This document shows positions 52,854 through 64,000 of a DNA stretch of 64,000 nucleotides, piece by piece. The stretch comes from Cepaea hortensis (Eukaryota > Mollusca > Gastropoda > Stylommatophora > Helicidae): assembly GCA_963921405.1 (NCBI GenBank), contig OY992884.1:106297928-106361927 (forward strand). The letters are read 5' to 3'. The notes beneath the pieces were generated by a model. It did no database searches and was not told the origin of the DNA. It worked only from the letters and a program-made list of their open reading frames with translations. Position 1 is the first letter of the stretch. The number at the start of each line of letters is the position of its first letter. Both the position numbers and the translations under genes were made by a program.

Positions 52854-55800
52854 TTTTACCATTTCTGTCCCCAAAACTAGCAACTTTTACCATTTCTGTC
52901 CCCAAAACTAGCAACTTTTACCATTTCTGTCCCCAAAACAACTTTTACCACTTCTGTCCCCAAAACTAGCAACTTTTACCATTTCTGTCCCCAAAACTTG
53001 CAACTTTTACCATTTCTGTCCCCAAAACTAGCAACTTTTAACATTTCTGTCCCCAAAACTAGCAACTTTTACCACTTCTATCCCCAAAACTAGCAACTTT
53101 TACCACTTGTCCCCAAAACTAGCAACTTTTACCACTTGTCCCCAAAACTAGCAACTTTTACCACTTCTGTCCCCAAAACTAGCAACTTTTACCACTTGTG
53201 CCCAAAACTAGCAACTTTTACATCTTCTGTCTCCAAAACTTTCAACTTTTAATGAGTGTCCCAGAAATGTGCAACTTTGACCTAATACTGTGTTTTAAAA
53301 AAAAAACAAACAAAAAAAAACTAGCAACTTTTACCACTTCTGTCTCCAAAACTTTCAACTTTTAATGAGTGTCCCAGAAATGTGCAACTTTGACCTAATA
53401 CTGTGTTTAAAAAAAAAAAAACAAAAAAAAACTAGCAACTTTTACCACTTCTGTCTCCAAAACTTGCAACTTTTAATGAGTGTCCAGAAATGTGCAACTT
53501 TAGTCATTAGTCGCGGTTCCAACATCATCCGTTTCCGTGCCAGTGAATATCACATAAAATGTTTCCCAATGCCCCATGTGAAAAGTGGGAAAGACAGGAC
53601 TCTGGACAAACAACGGTCTGCTCCGGCACACTGCAAAATGCCACTGTCAGAATGTCACCACAAAAGTCCTCTACGAAATAAGCAACTATTACATATTTCT
53701 GTAAAAAAAAAACAAAAAAACTTACCACTTTTGTCCCCAAAACTGGCACCTTTTTATGAATGTGTTTAAAAAAAAAAAAATGCTAGCCACTTCTGTCCCC
53801 CAAAACATGCAACTTTTACCATTTCTGTCCCCAAAAGTTGCAACTTCTGTCCCAGAAAGAGTTAACTTTTGTCCCATAAAATCGTAACATTACTGCTTCT
53901 GTTCCAGAAATTAATGATTCTAACCAGAATATTTCCAGTGATCTTTCTGAATGTTTTCTTAGCACTGTACAACAGTGTTTCCTAGCACCAAATATTGTAA
54001 CATAAGTTTTTGTCCAACATGTAAAGACAAAATACCCTTGATATGAATGAAGTTAAAAATTTTAAACAAAAGTTACAAAAAGGATAGCAGGGAGGTAAAA
54101 AACAACATCAAAGATAATGAGTTTTTAAAAAAAACAAAAAACTTGAGGTAATAAACAAGTAGTCAGCCTTAGGAAAACTGGAAAAAAAAATTGGAAGTAG
54201 GATTAACTGATTCAGTGCCAAACAAAGAAGTAGATTTGGACCAGACATGGTACACAATCAAATTAGTTAGTTATTTAGTTAGTCTTTCCTCTTGAGCCTA
54301 AGTCGGTGCATAGGGCAGAAGTCATGGCTCTCCATGTCCGGCGGTTCACTGAGCATTGAAATTTTGGGAGATACCACGAAACAAAACAAGGCAATCTGTC
54401 CAAATGGGGGTGACATTATTCTTCAGTACTGAATCAGTTCAGACATTCTATGGCACCATTGTATGAAAACCAATGCAATGTGGTCTGCTTCCAAATCACC
54501 CGCAGCTTTGCTTCGAATACAGGATTACGAATTGCATCTGTTAACTCCCTTACCACCGAGCCGGCTACAAAAGATCCAAAGTTTTATGTCTTCAATATTT
54601 GGAACATGGGTAAACTAGGACACATATGGGGAAAAAACTTTCTGCAGAGATACAGGTTGCACTAGATGGTTATAACCAAGGAAGGACCATTTCACAAACA
54701 TGAGTAGACATGAATATTGTAAGCAATACAAAAATGTGCAGTTCGTCACTTTTGAGCTTGGTCCCACGAAGGTAAAGCCGTTCAACAAATGGCCTGAAGA
54801 AGTCGGCCGAAAGGTGCAAATATCGCAGCTCTGCATTTATGTCCAAAACAAACATTACGGACGAACGCAGAAGAAGAGCTTGGTTAATATAATCTCTAAT
54901 AAATATTTAGTTTTTCTGTTGGTGTTTTTTGTTTTTGTTCCTCTAATCTCTACTTCTTTCCTCTACTTCAATGAATGCCAATCAGTACCTGGATATTTAT
55001 GTTCACTAATATTTCAAGTCTTCAGTAACGGCCTCACAGACATGAGACACTCCATCAAACATAAACTACAGCACGTGAAATATTTATTCTGATGAGTGCA
55101 CTTACAATTTCTACTATGGGGTGTAGAGGGTTTAAAATTCTGGCATAAATTATACACAATTATCTGGAAAATAAAGTATGCAATTAGTTATAATTGAAGA
55201 TCGTGACTGCAGTAGGATGTGATCAATCAAAATTGGATGCTAAGTTATGCAGAAAAACCCCGCACCAACGTGCACATATCTTACCAGGATTTCTGCTGAC
55301 CTGACCTAAGTCGTACATGTCTGTGCAGGATGTTAACATATCTTTTTGTTGAATTCAAAACTGTCACAAGAAGGTACCATGCAATGCTCAAAACTCATAA
55401 ATGCTGACTGAATGACTAGAAGCCGATACATGCTACACATACAATATTTGTACGATCAGATATACATAAACACAGAACTTCATGACTGTATGACAACAGT
55501 CCTAGAAAGTCAGGCGTATATGAGTCATACATGTAACTCATGGCTCTAATACACAGAAACAGCTGTTATATTTGAATATTAACTTGTGCTATGAATCCTC
55601 ATTGACTTGTACTTTCAGAATCCCCATCAAAGTGAATAATTTGAACACTAACTTGTGCTGTCAGAATCCCCAGAGTTTTCTAAAGTTCACAAGCAACTTT
55701 GACTAATTGTACAAATTAGACAGACAGTTGAGATTTTTTGGGCACGTTATGAGAAGAAATAAATTAGAGAACATGGTGACAACTGGCAAGATTGTGGGGG

Positions 55801-58540
55801 AAAAGAACAAGGGGAATATCTAGATGGCTTGGGCCACCATGACAAAACCACAGACATGTCCATGACATATTTGATCATATAAGATGACAAAACATGCTTA
55901 GCGGCATGTCACATGATAATGATGATGACACTGAACCACAACATTTGAAGTGAAAAGAAACTGAGGTAAACACCATCATTGCTGTTTGATCCCCCCCATC
56001 ACATCAACAGGTGTCAGTTCAAATCATGATAGTTTTGTATTACAAGTAGATCACAGAATGATTTTACATGATAGGAACTGAGTGACCCAGTATGTAGATA
56101 ATGGAATGATTGTAAAGAGTTAATAATGGAATGATTGTACAATTGTAATGTTTAAACAATAAACAACTACCTGTTAAGACAGTCTTCTTTCACTTTTATC
56201 TTCACTAATTTTCATTTTCTCTTCATTTGTTAATTTTTTCATTCTTATGTGTCAATGTAGTCACTGGAGGGTCTTCTCCGTGACTATATGTTGTGTTTTG
56301 TGTATGTATTTGTTTGTTGATGAAGGCTAGTCGCGGCCGTTTTGTCAAGCTGCATTACTTAGTGTTATTTTATATTGGTTTTCACGGATTGGTAACTGAG
56401 GGTGGTAATATTATTACTAAAACATGATGTTTAACACCTGCTTATTGTCTCCTTTCATTCTTTATCTCCCCCAGAAAACACAGTTCTCTTCCTCTATTTC
56501 CCTCAGTGAAGGGTTGGGGGGAGTGTCATCATGAGATGTGTGTCTGATCGTTGAGTTTAAACAGAACAATTCCTAGCCTATAGACCAGTGGTTCTCAACC
56601 GGTGGGAAATTCCCCCCAGGGGGAATTTTAGGGTTTCCATGGGGGGGGGGGGGGAATTAAGATTACTTCAAGATCGCATTAATACAAGAACCAGCTACTT
56701 GATATTGTTTTTCCCTCTAAATTTTACAGTTCTGTACTTCTCGCCTTAATGAAATTCGTTTTATAATGTAAGTAGACCCGCAAATCGCGTTTCATGTAGA
56801 TGCCTAGACTTGTTCTAGTATGTGTTATTAAATTTAGCTTCCATTTTTATGTATACTGTAGGGAGGAAATTCGAAAGGGTGGGAATGAAGTTCTGAACAT
56901 ATGGTAAAGGGGGGCATGGGCCAAAAAAGGTTGAGAACCACTGCTATAGACTTCGTGGTGTGTACTTGGCCAAACAGCCTTTAATCCTCATTCCACAAAA
57001 AAATAAACTTCCCTGGCACATCAAAAAAATGGTAAAGGGGGGCATGGGCCATAAAAGGCTGAGAACCACTGTTATAGACTCCGTGGTGTGTACTTGGCCA
57101 AACAGCCTTTAATCCTCATTCCACAAAAAATAAACTTCCCTGGCACATCCAAAAAATGTTATGGAGTTGCAATGCACAAACCCCTGTATAGACGTTTGTA
57201 TGAACAAAGTTAAATGCTTCTGTAATGAATTATTCCATGAAATATTAAAATGGCAGCCTTTCGTAACATACCACAATAAAAAAGTGTTACATGTTACTCA
57301 TGCAACAGAATATGTTGCATTTCAACAACAAACAAAAGAGTGCTGCTTTTTAAAAAAAAACACGCAAAAACAAATTTAAAAAAAGGTGCTGGTTTGTGAA
57401 ACACAATATACGAACAGGTTACAAAAAATGAAAACCTTGTGTAACTAACATGGGCAGTACCACACAATAATTTACTATGTACATGAAAATATGGGAAGAC
57501 ATAAGCATGTGCAACTGAACATGAAGCATATTTTCTGGCAAGCAAAGCTTACAATGGCAGCACACTATAATTGGGGGATTGGGAATTTCAAAAAAGAACA
57601 TGATTAAAGATTTGTTCATTGGGATTATATTACAACAATAATAATATAAATACATCTCGTGCACAATCATCCTGATAATTTAATGACTTTATGCAAGCAC
57701 ATACACACACACAAAGAGACAGATATAGAGAGAGCTTAAAACTACATGGAAACAATTACTATAAATAGATATATACAAGCAAGCCTAACACACTAGCCAC
57801 AAACATACCTTAGTCTGCTAATAAGCAGACCCATCATAAACATCACAGAACAAGAATAACGCAAGTACACAAGATAAGAAGGACACCAAATGACACCTGT
57901 CGTAAGCATCACAGAATGATCCATGTAGACAAGACAGGACAGACAAAAAATGACATCCACTGTATATGAAAGCTGAACACAGTAACAACCTGTGCTTGAA
58001 GACACACAGAGTGCAGCACTAGAGAGAGCAAGTCTAAACACATCTAGTGCGCTATATACATCAGAATTAAGCACAATTTTAATATATGTGAATGCATGTT
58101 CATAACATCAAATGCCAAGACAGAATGTATATTACTGATTCGTCATAAAAATAATTAACCAGTAAACCGCATGACTTCTATATTTCAGAGTCCGCAATCC
58201 CAAAGCAATATTTGTGTGCTAAAATACATACACAGCTGTAAAAACAAAGCTTAATAGAGTATTCTAGAAGCATCATGATGATGTAATCAAATGCTATGGA
58301 TGTGTCTCGAGAGTGATGGTGATGATCTTTACTAATCACTAAAAATGCCCCCTTTTGCCAACTCCACAGGAGAGGTTGGTTGGTTAGTTGTCAAATTATC
58401 CTCACTGCACATCGGACCATCGAGTCCATAAGTGCTCGGATTCCTTTTCAATATCTCCCTCAGCATGTAGCGGTCGAAGACGAGTTCTGTTTTGGTCAAT
58501 TATTATTCTTTCGCCTCCTGTCTAGCGCTCTTGTCTGGCC
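52854..58540. repeat. Tandem segmental duplication, copy 2 (5.69 kb)
   Basis: It is directly adjacent to copy 1 and in the same orientation. The junction fuses ttgtctggcc to ttttaccatttctg. By eye it differs from copy 1 only by a few indels (18 bp near 54112, 4 bp at 55463, poly(A) and poly(G) lengths) and rare substitutions (for example 49100 t versus 54786 c). Confidence 0.93.
56586..56943. mobile_element. Non-autonomous hAT-type element, copy 3
   Basis: This is the copy carried by the second segmental duplicate. It has the same ctatagac flanks and differs from 50896-51256 in poly(G) length. Confidence 0.9.
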
Positions 58541-59010
58541 TCACCCCTTTTCTCTTGATGGTCCTGATATGATAATATTTACACCAGCAGAGGTGGTGTT
58601 AGTAACAGATTCAGTACCAAACAAAAATAGATAGTGGAAAATGGGGATGTCACAGTTATGATCTAAAAATTGTTAATATGGTAGCAGACATGTTGTATTA
58701 TAACGCGACATTTCATTGATATTTAAGCCCATGGCAGAAACGTAAAGTCACTTAAGACTATTAATCAACCCGTAGCACTTAGTTAACTGTTTCCATGCTT
58801 TTTGATCAATGCAGAATTAAGGGGATATAAATGTTAAGAAGATTGACTTCAATGCAAACCCATGTTTTATTCCATGTTGCCTGGTCTCTTTCTGCAGAGC
58901 AGTCTTTCGAACGTGTCACACATCATCAACTCCATAGCTCCATAAACAATTCCCAGGGGTCTCTGATTGCGCTCATGAACTGAATGTCACGAGTTCAAAA
59001 ACAAGCTCAC
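58541..59010. other. Intergenic, nothing recognised
   Basis: Unique-looking AT-rich DNA between the second duplicate and the 32-bp array. No open frame, exon signal or repeat seen. Confidence 0.5.
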
Positions 59011-59014
59011 AGCT

Positions 59015-59275
59015 TGAGACAGATGGCTTGACCAGTTGGCCAGGGAGGTGACAGATGGCTAGACCAGTTGGCCAGGGAGGAGACAGATGGCTTGACCAGT
59101 TGGCCAGGGAGGTGACAGATGGCTTGACCAGTTGGCCAGGGAGGAGACAGATGACCTGACCAGTTGGCCAGGGAAGTGACAGATGGCTTGACCAGTTAGC
59201 CAGGGAAGTGACAGATGGCTTGACCAGTTGGCCAGGGAAGTGACAGATGGCTTGACCAGTCGGCCAGGGAGGACC
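59015..59275. repeat. 32-bp minisatellite, 8 copies
   Basis: The unit is gacagatggcttgaccagtt / ggccagggaggt with few variants. Confidence 0.96.
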
Positions 59276-59554
59276 TCTGGTGATGAACAAGTCATGCAGA
59301 TTTATTGAACTGTTTCCACTGTGACTAGAAGATGTGGCGATGGCAACATTTAGATTTTCCTAGCTTGACTAAACACGATGCGAGGATAGGAAATTTAGTC
59401 ATATATTTTCTATGGATAATTTAGCCACAGATTTCCCCAAAGACTCTGAATGATAAGATGATATGAAATTCAATCACATATTTTCCCAGTTGAACTGAAA
59501 GTTAAGATGGAAAATTTAGCTGAAGATTTCCTAGTTTGACAAAAAGATGCATGT

Positions 59555-59690
59555 CCTTTACAGTACATTACCTATGCATATATTGGCTGTTTGTGATTTC
59601 CTAGGAAATTTTATATTCAGTAATTTGCCATTGCTTTCTTAGCGACTAATGTTCATACAATGTGAAAATAAATGCAAAGGATGTGATGGC
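59555..59690 (-). mobile_element. tRNA-derived SINE A, truncated minus copy
   Basis: tgtcctttacagtacatt, ctgtttgtgatttcctagga and ttgccattgctttcttagcg follow the SINE A order in reverse. Confidence 0.6.
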
Positions 59691-60430
59691 AACAAGTTTA
59701 GTCAAATGTTTCCCACTTAGATGGAAAGTTAAAGTTGGAAAATGTAGTCAAATATTTGCCACTTGGACTGCTAAGGATATGATGGGAACAAGTTTAGTCA
59801 AATGTTTCCCATTTTGATTGTGAAGGATGTGATGGCAGCAAGTTTAGGCAAATGTTTCCCCATTTGGACTCTGAAGGATGTGACGGCAACAAGTTTAGTC
59901 AAATGTTTTCCATTTGGACTGTGAAGGATGTGATTGATGGCAACAAGTTTAGTGGAATGTTTGCCAGTTGGACTGTATAGGACATGATGGCAACAAGTTT
60001 AGTCGAATGTTTGCCTATGGAACTGAAAGATGTGATGGCAACAAGTTCAGTACAGTGTTTCCCATTTGGACTGAGAAGGATGTGATTGATGGCAACAAGT
60101 TTAGTCGAATGTTTCCCATTTGGAATGCGAAGTATATGAGGGCAACAAGTTTAGTTAAATTTTCCCACTTTGACTGAAGGATGTGACGGCAACAAGTTTA
60201 GTTAATGTTTCCCATTTGGACTGTGAAGGATGTAACGGCTACAAGTTTAGTAGAATGTTTCCAACTGGGGCTCTGAAGGATGTAATGGCAACAAGTTTAG
60301 TTGATGTTTCTCACTTGCATTGAAGGGTGTGATGGCTACAAGTTTAGTCAAATGTTTCTCACTTGGACTGAAGGATGTGATGGCAACAAGTTTAGTCGAA
60401 TGTTTCCCACTTGGACTGTGAAGGATGAGG
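59690..60430. repeat. ~45-bp minisatellite running through a stop codon
   Basis: About 15 degenerate units of gatggcaacaagtttagtcg / aatgtttcccacttggactg plus tgaagga. The last unit contains, on the minus strand, the final codons and stop of the gene at 60392-61530. Confidence 0.93.
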
Positions 60431-61530
60431 TGGTGGAACTTTACTGACCAGTTCATGCTGAGGCCCAGAGGACTCTGGTTTGACTTGCTTGCTTCCAAAA
60501 TCAATATACATGAGATCGTTGAAGAAATCCGATTCCTTCTGCATGTGGGTCCGTGATGGTGATGATGACACTGGGGGTATCTTGTTGACCCCACTGGCTG
60601 GATCTGTGGCTGGATGCTCGGCCTGACTTGAAAGGGAGTTAAGAGAGGAGGTCGAGGAGGCAGAGCGAAGTGTTCCTGAAGCCTGGGATGTCACGGGAGA
60701 TGATGGGCGGCAATAAGGAGCTAAACTCGCAGGTGAAAGTTGACGGGGCGATGGGAGGACGGAGCTGGAAGGTCGGAAGGGTTGCCGAAGGTGGGTGGTC
60801 TTGTGGAAATCAGAAACCTTATGGCCGATATATGCAGCCCGAAGTGGGTTCTGACCTAGATTATGCAAGGTCCCGGGTTTTGAAGAAAATGCAGATGGAC
60901 CTAGTATGAAAGGATTGTTTGGAAATCTCATTTTCAGTGGCTGTGTCGCTCTGGGCAGTGAAATGTTGTGGCCTCTAGACAATGATGACAGAGACCATTC
61001 ATGCATTAACAGATCAGAACTATCTCTGCGGCCGGACAAAGGGTCACTACGAATAAACTGTCCAGTAGATGTAGGCTTTGTCATCTGGGCAGTGTTGGTA
61101 AATGATAACCCTGATAAATCTGACAGAGGATCGAACAGATCCCTGGCTGAACCTTCTCTGGACATCTTCGGCTCTGCACCGTCAGCCTTAGTTTGAGATA
61201 ATCCTGAAGGTGTACCAGCACGGCTTCCAACGCCAGATTCCTCAATGCTGTTAGGTGTTCTAGAACGTTCAGGCTTCGAAAACAGTGGATCAAAATTTTC
61301 AGAATCTGTAGGTTCTGATTCCGAGGAATCAAACTTGATCAGAGGAGCATCCCGCACTGAGGCTGTCATGTGTGGGGCTTCCTCTAGGCAATCTTGACCA
61401 GAGTTTTGTGACAGGCTGGCGTCAGCCTCGGACTTGAGGTTGGGACTAGGTTTCACCTTTTTCTTTCTGGGCGCTGCAACTGGCAGTGAGGAGACTCCCG
61501 AAGCTGGTCTTGTGAAGATCAGCTTGTCTC
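60392..61530 (-). CDS. Last exon of an unidentified protein with endocytic adaptor motifs
   Basis: The acceptor (minus strand ttgtatgcag) is followed by two bases of a split codon and 378 residues to a TAA at 60392-60394. The product is Ser/Pro-rich and disordered. It starts DKLIFTRPASGVSSLPVAAP, a basic RKKKVK, then an acidic patch (LIKFDSSESEPTDSENF). Short motifs known from clathrin/AP-2 partners are frequent: FDPLF, LFDPL, SDPL, NPF (~residue 209) and a C-terminal WETF in WETFD. This suggests a C-terminal tail of an endocytic factor; a DENND1 (connecdenn)-like protein is one option, but I do not recognise it. It lies tail-to-tail with FIRRM. Confidence 0.75.
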
Positions 61531-61584
61531 CTGCATACAAAAGGAAATTCAGTTAATGAAAACAATAACAATTAATGGACGAAA

Positions 61585-61920
61585 GTGTCATCATCAATAT
61601 GTGCCCTGCCAACTGGCATAGGTGATCATGACTCTCCAGAGACCTTGGTCGTGGATGAACCAGATCAACTGTTGATATTCTTCCACGTCACCATGTTAGG
61701 CTACACAGCATCATTTCTCTCAGCCTACTTCTTCCTCTTCTCCTACTGATCTTCCCAGTCATCACAGTGTTTTCCTATGCCTCTGATCTCATTGTCCTCT
61801 ACACTACTGGAGAGTTTGAGAAATACCTTCACGGCCTGAGAAATACCTTCATGGCCCTAGAAATACCTTTATGGCCTGAGAAATGAGAAATACCTTCACG
61901 GCCTGAGAAATACCTTCATA
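61585..61920 (-). mobile_element. LINE 3' end plus 20-bp tandem repeat
   Basis: 61585-61810 is a minus-strand LINE end (catcatcaatatgtgccctg, ctccagagaccttggtcg). 61812-61920 has five copies of gagaaataccttcacggcct. Confidence 0.7.
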
Positions 61921-61992
61921 ACTCTAATAATAATTGAATTGTCCTGAAAAAGTCTCCTGCTACAGGTTTGTACTGCGACATCACCATCTCAC

Positions 61993-62029
61993 GTTGTTGG
62001 CTGAGAGCATGGAGGAATTGGTGGCCAAT
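61993..62029 (-). CDS. Possible preceding 37-bp exon of the same gene
   Basis: After a ~100-bp polypyrimidine stretch (minus strand, 62030-62140) and an AG, the sequence IGHQFLHALSQQ is open and ends C|gtgaga. The leftover C joins the GA of the 61530 exon as an Arg codon, in frame. The acceptor (gggaaag) is weak, so this is tentative. Confidence 0.3.
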
Positions 62030-62329
62030 CTTTCCCCCAGTTTGACAAGGAAGGGAAAGCAGAGGAGGAAGAAGGAGAAGAGGAGAAAGGAAGAGTAAGG
62101 AAGATAAAAGGATGACAAAGGGACAGAAAGAATGGAAAGTGGGGAAAAAGGAAGAAGCCGAAGAAGAAGAAACATCATCTGATGGCTCTGTCAGCACTGG
62201 GAACTGTGAACTAACCAGTTCTACGTTCACTGTGATGGAGCGTGACTGCAGAAATGAACACAAAAATCATTGCTACATAAAAAAAAAACTCTTAAAAAAT
62301 CCCCCCCAAAACTGTAATCTAATGCCTAT

Positions 62330-62485
62330 AGTACCTTGTCGCCGCGAACTGTGCAGGTTAGGATTTTCTTTTTGTCCCTGACAGAAAAAAATCCACATCT
62401 TACCGAGAATTTGAATCCAGGTCTCCCAAAGGAGAACCTGGCATTCTTAGCAACTTGGCCGGACGCTCCAACAAAAAGCTAAAGC
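62330..62485 (-). mobile_element. tRNA-derived SINE fragment with repeat G
   Basis: The minus strand reads ccggccaagttgctaagaat and gacctggattcaaattctcg, spaced like A and B boxes of a Ser/Leu-type tRNA. It does not fold into a full tRNA with an anticodon loop that I can defend. Confidence 0.55.
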
Positions 62486-62699
62486 AAATAAAACCTTTGT
62501 AGTTTGGAACAGATAGAATAAGAGCCAGAGTACCAGAGCATGTATATTTCCTGTGACAACAAACAGGTGTGAAATGTGGACATATAACACAACAGTTGAA
62601 AAGCACATGTGTCTCTGAATATAAGTGCTACAGAAGTTGAGTTACAAGTCACTGGATGAAAAAGAAACACAAGAAATCTAGCTAACAAGAACTCAATAC

Positions 62700-62985
62700 T
62701 GAAGAAACTAGTTATCAAGACAAGTATAGCTGAGGAACATGCAATATTTGAACATGTAAAAAGACATGGATGTCTGCTAAAGACAACCATGGTGGGAGGT
62801 GTGCAGTTGAAGCAGAGAGGAAGAAGAAAACCACAACATAAATGGAGTCAGGATGTGATAGATAATTTACACATGGTAGCAACAACAGAGACAAGAAAAC
62901 TGGCGTATGATAGAGAGACATTTCGAAAGACTGTCATGAGAGAAAAGTTATGTACAGGACACGCGACTGTATGATGATGACGATG
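62700..62985 (+). mobile_element. LINE C-terminal end, second family, plus strand
   Basis: It encodes QRGRRKPQHKWSQDVIDNL and KLAYDRETFRKTVM, then GHATV and a stop, followed by an (ATG)-rich tail (tgatgatgacgatgagga). It is the best-preserved C-terminus of this family in the window. Confidence 0.8.
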
Positions 62986-63014
62986 AGGATGAACCAACTC
63001 CTACTAGACAGTAA

Positions 63015-63250
63015 CATTATCATCAAGTGTTTTGTGAACTGACATGGGTGATAATGCTACTTCACAACTCCTGTTCTCCAAAAGAGTGTATCAATTCCAG
63101 TCCATGCCACAACTGTTTCTAGCTGTGTGTCCCTGTCTCGGACCAGTTCCCACGCTATGTTGTGGTTATTCTCCTCCCTTAATGTGGCCTAGACATGTCT
63201 ACCATTTTCTGGGACAAGAAGTACACAAGCAGGTGGTGGATAGAGCTTGA
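63015..63250 (-). mobile_element. LINE 3' end fragment
   Basis: catcatcaagtgttttgtga with spacing like the other LINE ends and ttattctcctcccttaatgt. Strongly degenerate. Confidence 0.45.
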
Positions 63251-63349
63251 GAGCAGCTGGCAGATAATTGTTTCTTTCTGGTCTCAAGTTTGTGATGACA
63301 TGCTGATCTCTTTATAGAGCCAGTCCAGAATTGACATCACAGCACTGGA

Positions 63350-63545
63350 GGATTTCCTCCAAGTCTTAATCTTCAACAATCACTGAAGACTCCCAGTGCT
63401 AATGATACCAGTTGCAATCTGATTGTGTCTGTCTGGCCTTTTCTAGGAGTAGTACGTGTCGGCCAGATCTGCAGCATCATTCTCTTCACTCCAACATGCT
63501 GCATCTGTTCCTCTACACTATACACACGATCCCAGCATGTTCCGT
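63350..63545. repeat. Dispersed repeat F, copy 2
   Basis: taatgataccagttgcaatc, gtcggccagatctgcagcat and acactatacacacgatcc are in the same order as at 38160-38310. 63545-64000 contains nothing I can assign. Confidence 0.6.
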
Positions 63546-64000
63546 GAGGCCGTTACAGTCGTGTCTTCACCCTTCTCAGCATGTTCCATGAGACTGTTAC
63601 ACTGTGATTTATTTGTCTTCAAGCCAGCAGAACGCTGCAGTGACTGCCTCCCTCTCCAATCTCAGATTAGATGCTGTGGTATTACAACGGCTACCTTCTT
63701 TATAGATGCCTATAATTTATGAATCGAGAGCTCACACATCATCAGATCCAAAACTGGTGACCCTGAGAGACATCAAACTTTGACTATCCATGCCTACTGA
63801 CACAGCACATGATGATGATATCCGTCTGCAGTTTGTGACAAGTGTCCTTGTGTTTGAGCCTTCTTCACAACACTTCATTAACCTTGACACATCTCTGAAG
63901 GTTTCAGAAAATTGATTCATAAATAACACAAGAAAACTTGTGCTATGGGAAGACATGATCACCTTAAATGGTTGGCCAGGCACTTGCTGGAGGACAAGAA

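Noticed and set aside
60392..61530. Assignment to SCYL3, the neighbour of FIRRM in human
   Set aside because: The tail shows no similarity to SCYL3 as I know it, so conserved synteny is not supported here.
62395..62480. tRNA gene on the minus strand
   Set aside because: A and B box-like sequences are present, but no complete cloverleaf or clear anticodon stem. It matches SINE heads elsewhere in the window.

Overview
The window is animal nuclear DNA. Genes are split by GT-AG introns of 1-10 kb, the introns are filled with minisatellites, microsatellites, LINE ends and tRNA-derived SINEs, and there are no operons or ribosome binding sites. The repeat style (RTE/jockey-like LINE ends with (ATG)n or (TGAA)n tails, tRNA SINEs, a Gmr1-like Ty3 element) suggests an invertebrate, perhaps a mollusc. 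That placement is inference only.

Layout. (1) 1859-42857, plus strand: sixteen exons of one gene, joined in a single 749-codon frame, which I identify as FIRRM (C1orf112), the partner of the AAA ATPase FIGNL1 in RAD51 filament disassembly. The first ~20% of the protein lies upstream of the window. Only 2.25 kb of 41 kb is coding. The introns hold arrays with units of 84, 64, 16, 27, 23, ~75, 39 and 46 bp, many LINE and SINE copies, a hAT element nested in a LINE end, and a long (CT)n(TA)n(GA)n hairpin. (2) 28760-36615, inside the 39-bp array of intron 13 and on the minus strand: a complete LTR retrotransposon with 607-bp LTRs that differ at five sites and a perfect 5-bp target duplication. 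Its pol order is protease-integrase-RT-RNase H, the rare Gmr1-like arrangement in Ty3-type elements. It is young but broken: a stop in gag, an altered protease motif, an integrase core deletion, a stop in RT and a frameshift. (3) 42858-46260: LINE remnants and small hairpin elements. (4) 46262-58540: a 31-bp minisatellite and two direct tandem copies (~5.69 kb each) of one near-identical segment, each with a hAT copy. (5) 58541-64000: a 32-bp array, a ~45-bp array that runs through the stop codon of a minus-strand gene, the 378-residue last exon of that gene (61530-60392; disordered, rich in endocytic adaptor motifs), and more LINE/SINE fragments.

The two genes run towards each other and share no evident pathway. 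Most long open frames in the window come from tandem arrays whose unit length is a multiple of three, or from LTRs and duplicated non-coding DNA, and are not genes. The most unusual items are the INT-before-RT Ty3 element, tandem amplification of a 5' splice site (64-bp unit, four donors) with a second donor duplication in the same gene, and a minisatellite that includes the C-terminus and stop codon of the minus-strand gene.
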